Source: Solirubrobacteraceae bacterium (lineage in GTDB: Bacteria; Actinomycetota; Thermoleophilia; Solirubrobacterales; Solirubrobacteraceae). Taken from it: a stretch of DNA of 6,779 bases. Of the stretch, positions 1 through 5,177 are shown in pieces. A program made the position numbers and the translations under genes. The notes below the pieces were generated by a model, which saw only the letters and a list, made by a program, of their open reading frames with translations, searched no databases and was not told the DNA's origin. Each line of letters begins with the position of its first letter. Within the stretch, counting starts at the first letter, position 1. Location of the stretch: contig JAICUS010000335.1 in NCBI GenBank assembly GCA_025935735.1, positions 1 through 6,779 on the forward strand. The letters are read 5' to 3'.

Positions 1-1191
1 CTCCGGCTCCTCCGCCATCGCGGCCAGCTGCGCCGGGGTCATGTCCTCGACCACCATCGGCCGGCCGGTCTCCAGCACGCGGGTCACGCTCGACGCCGGT
101 CCCGGGCGATAGCGGCGGGCGAACTCCTCGGCGAGCTGCTCGCGCGCTGGGTCACGGTGGGCGAACCCGAGCAGCCGCAGCCGGCCGGACGGCTCGACGA
201 CGCTGACCAGGCCCCAGTCGGCGAGGTACGGCACGGCGCTCGAGACCACCTCGCGCAGCGTGGCCTCGTAGTCCATCGAGGAGGCCAGCCGGCGCGTCAC
301 GGTGGCCAGGAACGTCGCCCGCCGTCGCGCGGCGTCCGCCTGCGCGCGGGCGGTCAGCGCCTCGCGCAGCAGGCGGTCGCGCTCGCGCTCGTGCGTCCGC
401 CGGTCGGTGACGTCGCGCACGACCGCGCCGACGCCCAGCAGGCCCCCGGGCGCGAACACGGGGAAATAGGTCATCTCGAAGCAGCGCGGGTTCGGCGAGG
501 CCGGCGTGCTGACCGCCAGCTCGAAGTCCAACGGCTCGCCGCGCGCGATCACCTCGCGCGTGAGCCGCTCGGCCTCCGCGCCGTGCTCGCCCAGCACCTC
601 CGACACGGTGCGGCCGAGGTGAGCTTCCACGGGCAGGCCGTTCATCTGCGCCAGCGCCTCGTTGACCCGCTCGTAGCGCAGCTCGGGCGTGACGAAGGCG
701 ACGCCCACCGGCAGCGCCGAGTAGACGGCCCGCAGCTGCGCGTCGATCGCCTCGTTGCGCCGCTCGGCGCGGCTGGCCCGCGCGGACGCGTCCCACTCGC
801 CGGTCGTCTCCACCACCGTGGCCGCGAGCCCGATCGGCACGCCGTCCTCGTCGCGCACCGGGAAGTAGCTGGCCAGCCAGTGGCGCGTGACGCCCGGCGC
901 CGCCGGGGTCTCGCCGGCGATCTGCCGGTCGCGCTGCGCCTCGCCGGTCGCCAGGACCTCCGCGAAGAGCTCCTCGAGCTGCGGTCCGAGCTCCGGCAGG
1001 ACCTCGCTCACCCGGCGGCCGAGGTGCTCCTCGACCGGGCGCCCATTGATCGCCGCCAGGACGTCATTGACCCGCTGGTAGCGGAACTCCGTGTCCCAGA
1101 AGGCCAGCCCGATCGGCGTCTCGGCGAACAGCGCCTCCAGCAGCGCCGAGTCGGCTCCCTCGCGCGTATCGAATTGGTTGCGTCCACTCAT
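1..1191 (-). CDS. Tandem-PAS plus GAF signalling protein, C-terminus cut by window edge
   Basis: A sensory protein of which 397 codons are visible; the output domain lies beyond the left edge. Residues about 17-130 form a PAS_4-type domain (TPIGLAFWD, then RYQRVN and a LASYFPVRDEDG strand) and residues about 150-265 form a second, clearly related one (LPVGVAFVT, RYERVN, MTYFPVF). A charged, probably coiled linker (THERERDRLLREAL) leads to a GAF domain from about residue 290 (FLATVTRRLASSMDYEATL, then YLADWGLVSVV). In actinobacteria this order usually precedes a SpoIIE/PP2C phosphatase or a histidine kinase, so either output is possible. There is no signal peptide or membrane segment, so it is probably cytosolic. 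The ATG at 1191 is preceded in frame by GTG (1194). The nearest Shine-Dalgarno-like GGAG is only 2 bases from the ATG, so the start is uncertain. The gene begins 57 bp after the anti-sigma gene on the same strand and may share its transcript. PAS/GAF identity is firm; the ligand is unknown. Confidence 0.88.
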   Translation of the reverse strand, partial: MSGRNQFDTREGADSALLEALFAETPIGLAFWDTEFRYQRVNDVLAAINGRPVEEHLGRRVSEVLPELGPQLEELFAEVLATGEAQRDRQIAGETPAAPGVTRHWLASYFPVRDEDGVPIGLAATVVETTGEWDASARASRAERRNEAIDAQLRAVYSALPVGVAFVTPELRYERVNEALAQMNGLPVEAHLGRTVSEVLGEHGAEAERLTREVIARGEPLDFELAVSTPASPNPRCFEMTYFPVFAPGGLLGVGAVVRDVTDRRTHERERDRLLREALTARAQADAARRRATFLATVTRRLASSMDYEATLREVVSSAVPYLADWGLVSVVEPSGRLRLLGFAHRDPAREQLAEEFARRYRPGPASSVTRVLETGRPMVVEDMTPAQLAAMAEEPE

Positions 1192-1194
1192 CAC

Positions 1195-1242
1195 TCCGTT
1201 AAGGAGCCTTGCCGGGGCTCCGCGCGAGCAAACGCCGGAGCC
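1195..1242 (-). promoter_or_regulatory. Leader of the PAS/GAF gene with competing short hairpins
   Basis: In the short gap between the anti-sigma stop and the PAS/GAF start, three short arms can pair in alternative ways on the leftward transcript. Plus-strand CGGAGCC (1236-1242) complements GGCTCCG (1216-1222), giving a 7-bp stem. GGCTCC (1216-1221) also complements GGAGCC (1203-1208), giving a 6-bp stem with a 7-nt loop. The mRNA copy of the last arm ends in CTCC, which could also pair with the GGAG beside the start codon across the loop TTAAC. No U-tract follows, so a classical terminator is unlikely. The pairings are visible in the sequence; any regulatory role is inference, and GC-rich DNA yields such stems by chance. 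Confidence 0.25.
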
Positions 1243-1248
1243 GGGGGC

Positions 1249-1461
1249 TCAGAGCAGCAGCGCGGCGGTGAGCAGGCCCTCGAGCTCGTCCGCGCAGGGC
1301 GAGCACTCGAGCAGGTGCACGGCGAGGCCGGGGTGGCGCAGCTCGGGGTGCTCTCCGGCGAGCAGCGCGTCGGCGTAGACGTGCAGGAGCCGCCTCGTCT
1401 CCTCGCACCCGGGGTCGCGCGGGTCGGTGCGCAGAAACCGCTCAAGCTGGTTCATCGGCAT
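1249..1461 (-). CDS. Short soluble zinc-finger anti-sigma-like protein (ZAS/zf-HC2 type)
   Basis: A 70-residue protein encoded directly after, and overlapping by 20 bp, the ECF sigma factor gene. This is the classic arrangement of a sigma/anti-sigma pair. It carries the zinc-binding pattern of ZAS domains: Cys19 (GCEETRRLL), then His49-X3-Cys53-X2-Cys56 (HLLECSPC), followed by a short helix (ADELEGLLTAALL). There is no transmembrane helix, so it should act in the cytoplasm by binding the sigma factor. At 70 residues it is shorter than redox-sensing ZAS proteins such as RsrA and has little sequence after the CXXC. It may be a reduced anti-sigma factor or an accessory protein rather than a proven inhibitor. 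The ATG at 1461 is followed by a second in-frame ATG at 1455, so either could start translation. No strong ribosome binding site is seen, which fits translational coupling to the sigma gene. Confidence 0.8.
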   Translation of the reverse strand: MPMNQLERFLRTDPRDPGCEETRRLLHVYADALLAGEHPELRHPGLAVHLLECSPCADELEGLLTAALLL

Positions 1462-2071
1462 CCAGGTGGCCCGTCGCCACGAGCTGGGCTCGCAGCTTGG
1501 CGCGGGCGTCGTAGAGGGTCTTGTAGATGGCGTTGCGCGAGGTGCCGAGCCGGTCGGCGAGCGCGTCGGCGGGCACCTCGTTGAGCACGATCGCGACGAA
1601 GATGCGGCGCTGGCGCTCGGACAGGATCTCGTCGACGGCGTCCTGCAGGGCGCCGACCAGCTCGCGCCACTCGCGCTCGCGGGCCGGGTCGAGCCCGAAG
1701 CGGTCGGGCAGCCGGCTCCAGTCTTCCGCGTCGAGCCGGGCGGCGTGCGGCGCGCGCCAGAAGTGGCGGCCGAGCTTGGTCGAGACCTCGAAGACGACGA
1801 ACTTGTAGGCCCACGTGGTGAAGCGGCTCTCGCCCCGGAAGGCGGGGAGCTTGCGGCGGACGGCGACGAGGGCGTCGGCCGCGGCCTGGTGGGCGAGGTC
1901 GTCGAGCTCGGGGCCGTCGATGCCGGCGCGCGGCCCGCGGCGGCGCAGCTCGCCGCGGGCCACCCGGAGCAGCAGGCGGTGCAGGCGCTCGTACGCCGCC
2001 TCGCGACCGGGACCCCGGAGCTCGCGCAGCCACTGCGCGGACTCCCGATCCCCGGACGCGAGCGCGAGCAC
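1442..2071 (-). CDS. ECF-type RNA polymerase sigma factor (sigma-70 family)
   Basis: Directs RNA polymerase core to a specific promoter set. The 209-residue product has the two-domain ECF layout. Region sigma-2 spans about residues 24-105, with ELDDLAHQAAADAL, then FRGESRFTTWAYKF as the -10-recognition/melting segment. After a linker, region sigma-4 spans about 138-200, with EILSERQRRIFVAIVLNEVP and the helix-turn-helix ADRLGTSRNAIYKTLYDARA. No sigma-1.1 or sigma-3 is present. The frame stays open further upstream into the peroxiredoxin gene, but that part is not sigma-like. The GTG at 2071 gives a normal ECF length, with a weak GGGCGGGA upstream, and is the likeliest start though not certain. 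The overlap with the zinc-finger gene suggests the two are made together and that the partner controls this factor. Target promoters cannot be deduced here. Confidence 0.88.
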   Translation of the reverse strand: MLALASGDRESAQWLRELRGPGREAAYERLHRLLLRVARGELRRRGPRAGIDGPELDDLAHQAAADALVAVRRKLPAFRGESRFTTWAYKFVVFEVSTKLGRHFWRAPHAARLDAEDWSRLPDRFGLDPAREREWRELVGALQDAVDEILSERQRRIFVAIVLNEVPADALADRLGTSRNAIYKTLYDARAKLRAQLVATGHLDADEPA

Positions 2072-2234
2072 TAGTGGTCCCGCCCGGAAGCACGGCGCAT
2101 CGCCGGCGGCGGCAACGGTCGTCGCTGCCCGCGGCGGCCATCCGCTCGCATACTGGTGGTACGTGTGCGGTGGCCGCCGCCCGGCAGCGGCGGGCGGGGT
2201 CCGCCGGAATGCGTCGTGATTTCGGGCGTGAGCA
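2072..2234 (-). promoter_or_regulatory. Gap between peroxiredoxin and sigma genes; probable sigma-gene promoter region
   Basis: A 163-bp gap between two leftward genes, long enough for a promoter of the sigma/anti-sigma/sensor genes. I found no convincing -35/-10 pair. It does contain a GC-only stem (2174-2180 with 2187-2193, 6-nt loop CCGGCA) that could end peroxiredoxin transcription, but no T-run follows on the transcript strand. The promoter role is inferred from position. Confidence 0.3.
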
Positions 2235-2732
2235 CTAGGCCGCGGCGGAGGCGTGCTCGCGCACGTAGCGGACCAGCCCGACGACGTCGTCCGGGACGAG
2301 CCGGCCGATCGCCCCGGAGGAGTAGACGCTGACGAGCACGCGGCCTTCGGGGTCGAGCACGAAGCCCGTCGACTGGAGGTGCGCCGGCTCGGCGTTGACG
2401 AAGGCGCCCAGCGCGTCGTGCAGGGCGCCGGCATCGGCGCCGTGGCCGACCGGGAAGGTGAGCCCGTGGTCGGCGATCAGCCGGGCGGTGGCGTCCGCGT
2501 CGTCGACCGACAGCGCGACGACGTGGATGTCGAGCGCCGCGAGCCGCTCCTGCGCGCGCTGGAAGGCGCGCAGCTGGGCGTTGCAGTAGGGGCACCAGGC
2601 GCCGCGGAACAGCAGGACGACGCCGTAGTGGCCGGCGAGCGCGTCCGGGAGGACCAGGGCGTCATCGCCGGCCACCGCGACTGGGACCGTGGGGAACCGA
2701 TCCCCGGGTTCGAGCAGGTTCGTGGGTGTCAT
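2235..2732 (-). CDS. Peroxiredoxin-like AhpC/TSA family thiol protein with CPYC motif
   Basis: A 165-residue cytosolic thioredoxin-fold protein, near full length for a small AhpC/TSA or redoxin-domain protein. The N-terminal strand LLEPGDRFPTVPV is typical. VVLLFRGAWCPYCNAQLRAFQ (residues 38-58) holds the redox pair Cys47 and Cys50, and STGFVLDPEGRVL (about 121-133) is the usual later strand. Family members reduce peroxides or act as thiol-disulfide reductases. The active site is W-C-P-Y-C, glutaredoxin-like, rather than the canonical peroxiredoxin PxxxT/SxxC, so peroxidase activity is plausible but not assured; disulfide reductase or bacterioferritin-comigratory-like roles are alternatives. 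The ATG at 2732 gives a natural N-terminus, but no good Shine-Dalgarno sequence precedes it. The leader between this gene and the lactonase gene carries a striking arm/anti-arm/arm repeat. It lies upstream of the sigma gene on the same strand, which hints at, but does not show, a link to redox control. Confidence 0.85.
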   Translation of the reverse strand: MTPTNLLEPGDRFPTVPVAVAGDDALVLPDALAGHYGVVLLFRGAWCPYCNAQLRAFQRAQERLAALDIHVVALSVDDADATARLIADHGLTFPVGHGADAGALHDALGAFVNAEPAHLQSTGFVLDPEGRVLVSVYSSGAIGRLVPDDVVGLVRYVREHASAAA

Positions 2733-2780
2733 GACCGTTTCGCGTCGGGCGGCGCGCGGATCTCACCTGCACCGTCGTCC

Positions 2781-2830
2781 GGCTCCCCGGCGCGTTACGC
2801 GCCGGGAAGCCGACCTGGCTCCCCGGCGCG
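2781..2830 (-). repeat. Arm/anti-arm/arm repeat forming two mutually exclusive hairpins
   Basis: Plus-strand GGCTCCCCGGCGCG occurs twice (2781-2794 and 2817-2830). Between the copies sits CGCGCCGGGAAGCC (2798-2811), which is their reverse complement with one mismatch. The middle arm can therefore pair with either copy: with the left copy across a 3-nt loop (TTA), or with the right copy across a 5-nt loop (GACCT). The core CCCGGCGCG/CGCGCCGGG is a perfect 9-bp stem. The element lies between the lactonase stop (2842) and the peroxiredoxin start (2732), both leftward, so it may end the first transcript or switch structure in the leader of the second. No U-tract follows, so a standard intrinsic terminator is not supported. 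Confidence 0.65.
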
Positions 2831-2841
2831 CGGTGCGGCGC

Positions 2842-3948
2842 TCAGGTGGCGGCGATCCCCTCGCCCCCGACCGCGCCCGGCACGGTGACCGACCCGGCGG
2901 GCGCGAGCGTGCCGTCGGCGGCGATGCGGAACGCGTCGACGCCGCCGGCGGCCCCGGTCTGGACGTACAGGAACCGGCCGTCCGGCGTCGCCGTGGAGTC
3001 GACCGTCCCGCCGCCGGTGGCGGTCAGGCCGACGGGCGCGAGCGCCCCCGTGAACGCGGACACGGTGCCGCTGCCGGCGTTGGAGACGTACAGCCGACCG
3101 TTCACGTCGGTGATCCAGCACGTCGCGGCCTGCCCGGTGGGCGCCTGCGCGAGCGGGTGCAGCGCGCCGCGGCCGTCGAGCGCGAACGTCGCCACGGCGT
3201 TGGGACCGGCCTCGGTCAGCGCGATGTTCCCGCGCGCGTCGAACGTCAGCGCGAACGGCACGGCGCCGGGCAGGACGGTGGTCGTGGGGCGCGCGGACGG
3301 CCCGCCGAAGCGGTCGAGCGCGAACACGTCCACGGCGTTGCCGTTGGCCTTCGTGGTCACGATCAGCCGGCGGCCGTCGGGTGTGAACGCGACCTGCCCG
3401 GGCGTGTTGGTGAACTCGGGCGTCGCCGCCGGGTCGAGCCCGAGCTGCCGGTGCCAGGCCGGGACCGGCAGCAGGTGCTCGCCGACGCGCACGTAGCCCT
3501 GCAGCGACCCGCCGTGGCGGGCGTTGAGGACGTAGACCGCGCGGCCCTGCGCGGCGATGCTGACCGGGAAGTCCCCGAACGAGGGCACGATCTGGCGGCG
3601 GATCAGGCGGTCGCCCTCGACGGCGAACACGGTCAGCGTGTCGCTCCCGGCGTTGACGGCGTACAGCAGCCCGGCCGCGCGGTCGTAGGTCAGCGAGCCC
3701 TGGGAGGCGAGGTGGTCGACGACGGAGCCGCCGAGGACGCCGCCCAGGCCGCCCGTGCGATACGTGCCGGCCGGCCGCAGCCCGCCGTCGGCGACGCGGT
3801 CGTAGGCGACGACGGCGTTGCCGGCCGGGTTGTCGGTCTGGACGAACAGGGCGCCCGGCGCGCCGGGGTGCGCCGCGGCCGGCCCGGCGAAGAGCGCGGC
3901 GGCGGCCAGCGCGCCGGCCGCCGCGCCCGCGAGACGAATGAAGTTCAA
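2842..3948 (-). CDS. Exported lactonase-family seven-bladed beta-propeller protein
   Basis: A 368-residue exported protein. Residues 1-26 form a signal peptide (basic Arg5, an Ala/Leu-rich core and an Ala-Ala-Ala end before His27), with no lipobox Cys, so it should be released or loosely wall-associated. The mature part consists of beta-propeller repeats of the lactonase (PF10282-like)/YVTN kind: GALFVQTDNPAGNAVVAYDR, GLLYAVNAGSDTLTVFAV, RAVYVLNARHGGSLQGY, RRLIVTTKANGNAVDVFAL, RLYVSNAGSGTVSAF and RFLYVQTGAAGGVDAFRI. Such proteins range from 6-phosphogluconolactonase to binding scaffolds of unknown role; secretion argues against the cytosolic pentose-phosphate enzyme. The start is TTG at 3948, chosen because AGGAGA sits 4 bases upstream and the signal peptide follows at once. 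It is divergent from two lipoprotein propellers. The adjacent upstream inverted repeat may control it. Confidence 0.85.
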   Translation of the reverse strand: MNFIRLAGAAAGALAAAALFAGPAAAHPGAPGALFVQTDNPAGNAVVAYDRVADGGLRPAGTYRTGGLGGVLGGSVVDHLASQGSLTYDRAAGLLYAVNAGSDTLTVFAVEGDRLIRRQIVPSFGDFPVSIAAQGRAVYVLNARHGGSLQGYVRVGEHLLPVPAWHRQLGLDPAATPEFTNTPGQVAFTPDGRRLIVTTKANGNAVDVFALDRFGGPSARPTTTVLPGAVPFALTFDARGNIALTEAGPNAVATFALDGRGALHPLAQAPTGQAATCWITDVNGRLYVSNAGSGTVSAFTGALAPVGLTATGGGTVDSTATPDGRFLYVQTGAAGGVDAFRIAADGTLAPAGSVTVPGAVGGEGIAAT

Positions 3949-3958
3949 AGGGTCTCCT

Positions 3959-3980
3959 GAGACGTGAGCATTGACGTCTC
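3959..3980. repeat. Inverted repeat GAGACGT-N8-ACGTCTC, candidate operator or leader hairpin
   Basis: Arms 3959-3965 and 3974-3980 are perfect reverse complements with an 8-bp spacer. The repeat abuts the AGGAGA ribosome binding site of the leftward lactonase-type gene, so it could be a repressor site over the transcript start or an RNA hairpin just 5' of the Shine-Dalgarno. A third ACGTCTC copy 72 bp away (4044-4052) favours a protein-binding site. Confidence 0.5.
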
Positions 3981-4043
3981 GGTTCGCATCGGGCCGCGTG
4001 GCGATCTCACGCGCGGCGGCGCGCCAGGCTTGTAGCTCGGACG

Positions 4044-4052
4044 TGACGTCTC
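4044..4052 (+). repeat. Distal copy of TGACGTCTC box
   Basis: Exact 9-bp copy of the box at 3972-3980, lying 72 bp away. It sits within GTGACGTCTCAC (4043-4054), whose ends GTGA/TCAC are themselves complementary. It resembles the inverted box at 3958-3969, sharing ACGTCTCA. Proposed as a second operator of the same regulator; this is inference from repetition. Confidence 0.4.
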
Positions 4053-4146
4053 ACTTATCGCCGCCGGTGTGAAGTCGGACACGTCCTGGTTAGGCCGATG
4101 AGCCGGAAGGGAGGGTGGGGCGATCTCGGACGCCGCCGTTGCCCGG

Positions 4147-4198
4147 CCCTGATCGCGATCGCTCGGCGGCCAGTCAGGGCGGCTTCAGGGTCGCCCTG
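4147..4198 (+). promoter_or_regulatory. Kelch-gene leader with four CAGGG/CCCTG boxes
   Basis: CCCTGA (4147-4152) can pair with either of two TCAGGG copies (4174-4179 and 4185-4190), which are 11 bp apart in an imperfect tandem repeat. CAGGG-TCG-CCCTG (4186-4198) forms a 5-bp hairpin just before the AAGG ribosome binding site at 4201. These could be transcript-leader structures or operator half-sites. The repeats are seen; the role is inferred. Confidence 0.3.
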
Positions 4199-4211
4199 CG
4201 AAGGTGCGGGC

Positions 4212-5177
4212 ATGCGCCGGGTGACGCTGCTCGCGACGCTGCTGTTGGTCGGATGCGGCTCCGCTCATCGGCCGCGACCGCATGCGCCGAGCCGGCGCGC
4301 GCCGCCGCGCGCGCCGCGGACCCGGCTGCACGTTCGCATCGCCACCCGCGCCGTGCTGCCGGCCCCGCTGCAGTTGCCCGCGGTCGCGGCGCGCGGCGGC
4401 GTGGCGATCGCGGCCGGCGGGCTTGACGCGGCCGACCGGTCGCTGGCCACGATCGAGCGGGTGACGCCCGGAGCGCCCCGGGTCCTAGGCGGCCTGCCGC
4501 AAGCGATCCACGACGCCGGCGCCGCCGCGCTGCGCGGGACCGTCTACGTGTTCGGCGGGGGGACGGCCGCGGGCCCGATGGACGCGATCGTCGCGATCGA
4601 CCGCCACGGCAGGGCCCGGATCGCCGGCCGGTTGCCGGCGCCGTCGTCCGATCTGGAGGCCGTGCGACTCGGCGGCGAGATAGTCGTCGTCGGCGGCTAC
4701 ACGGGCGCGCGGCCGCAGCGCGCTCTGCTGGGCTTCACTCCGGGGCGCTCGCCGCGGCGGATCGGGAGCCTTCCGCATCCGCTGCGCTACGCCGCCGCGG
4801 CGGCTGTCGGCGGCCGGCTGGTCATCGCCGGCGGCACCGACGGCGTGCACGCCCGCGCAGACGTGCTGAGCTTCGACCCGCGCACCGGCCGCACCCGCCG
4901 CATCGCGCGGTTGCCGCACCCGCTGGCTCACGCGGCCGGCGCCGCCGTGCGCGGCAGGTTCCTGGTGCTGGGCGGGCGCGGTGACGGCCCGGCCTCCCAG
5001 CGCCGCGCGATCTGGGCGATCGACCCGGCGAGCGGTCGCGTGTGGCGCGCGGGGGCGCTCCCGCGGGCGCTCTCCGACCTCAGTGCCGTCTCACTCGGCT
5101 CGCGGATCGTCGTCGTCGGCGGCCGCGACCGAGCCGGCCGTGTGCACCGCGAACTCCTCGAGCTGGCCCCGCGATGA
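4212..5177 (+). CDS. Kelch-repeat beta-propeller lipoprotein
   Basis: A 321-residue surface lipoprotein. It begins with a short basic N-terminus, a hydrophobic core and the lipobox Leu12-Val-Gly-Cys15, so Cys15 should be lipidated and the protein anchored to the outer face of the membrane. A Pro/Arg-rich tether (about 19-50) precedes a six-bladed propeller. Kelch-type Gly-Gly pairs stand at residues 69-70, 115-116, 161-162, 207-208, 254-255 and 303-304, a regular 46-49 residue period. Each follows a hydrophobic strand (VYVFGG, IVVVGG, LVIAGG, FLVLGG) and a LP-H/S-x-L turn. ATG 4212 is preferred over an in-frame ATG at 4098 because it places AAGG 7 bases upstream and a correct lipoprotein signal at the terminus. 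The stop overlaps the next gene as ATGA, implying coupled translation and a shared task. The ligand is unknown; Kelch folds mostly bind proteins or sugars, and some are oxidases, but no oxidase domain is present. Confidence 0.87.
   Translation: MRRVTLLATLLLVGCGSAHRPRPHAPSRRAPPRAPRTRLHVRIATRAVLPAPLQLPAVAARGGVAIAAGGLDAADRSLATIERVTPGAPRVLGGLPQAIHDAGAAALRGTVYVFGGGTAAGPMDAIVAIDRHGRARIAGRLPAPSSDLEAVRLGGEIVVVGGYTGARPQRALLGFTPGRSPRRIGSLPHPLRYAAAAAVGGRLVIAGGTDGVHARADVLSFDPRTGRTRRIARLPHPLAHAAGAAVRGRFLVLGGRGDGPASQRRAIWAIDPASGRVWRAGALPRALSDLSAVSLGSRIVVVGGRDRAGRVHRELLELAPR

Larger units (their letters stand above)
3949..4211. promoter_or_regulatory. Divergent promoter region between lactonase-type and Kelch genes
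   Basis: This 263-bp gap must hold the promoters for the leftward lactonase-type gene and the rightward lipoprotein pair. It contains three ACGTCTC boxes: an inverted copy (GAGACGT, 3959-3965) touching the lactonase ribosome binding site, and two direct copies of TGACGTCTC at 3972-3980 and 4044-4052. Near the Kelch start it has four CAGGG/CCCTG boxes between 4147 and 4198. No convincing sigma-70 -35/-10 pair was found for either direction. The divergent layout is certain; transcription start sites are not. Confidence 0.55.

Noticed and set aside
157..1584. Long plus-strand open frame of 475 codons
   Set aside because: It is antisense to the PAS/GAF, anti-sigma and sigma genes, which have recognisable domains. 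The translated product is low-complexity Arg/Ala/Gly with no motif, an effect of high GC.
2072..2434. Upstream extension of the sigma-factor frame
   Set aside because: The extra N-terminal residues are Pro/Ser/Arg-rich, overlap the peroxiredoxin gene and lack sigma character; GTG 2071 gives normal ECF length.
2842..3948. Assignment as 6-phosphogluconolactonase of the pentose phosphate pathway
   Set aside because: The protein has an export signal, and the propeller fold alone does not show lactonase activity.
2689..3960. Plus-strand open frame of 423 codons
   Set aside because: It is a shadow of the lactonase-type gene; the minus strand has a signal peptide and clear propeller repeats.
4098..4211. 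Earlier in-frame ATG for the Kelch gene
   Set aside because: It would bury the lipoprotein signal 38 residues inside and ignores the well-placed AAGG before ATG 4212.
5042..5173. Upstream extension of the YncE-like frame
   Set aside because: It lies within the Kelch gene in another frame; the lipobox signal begins exactly at ATG 5174.
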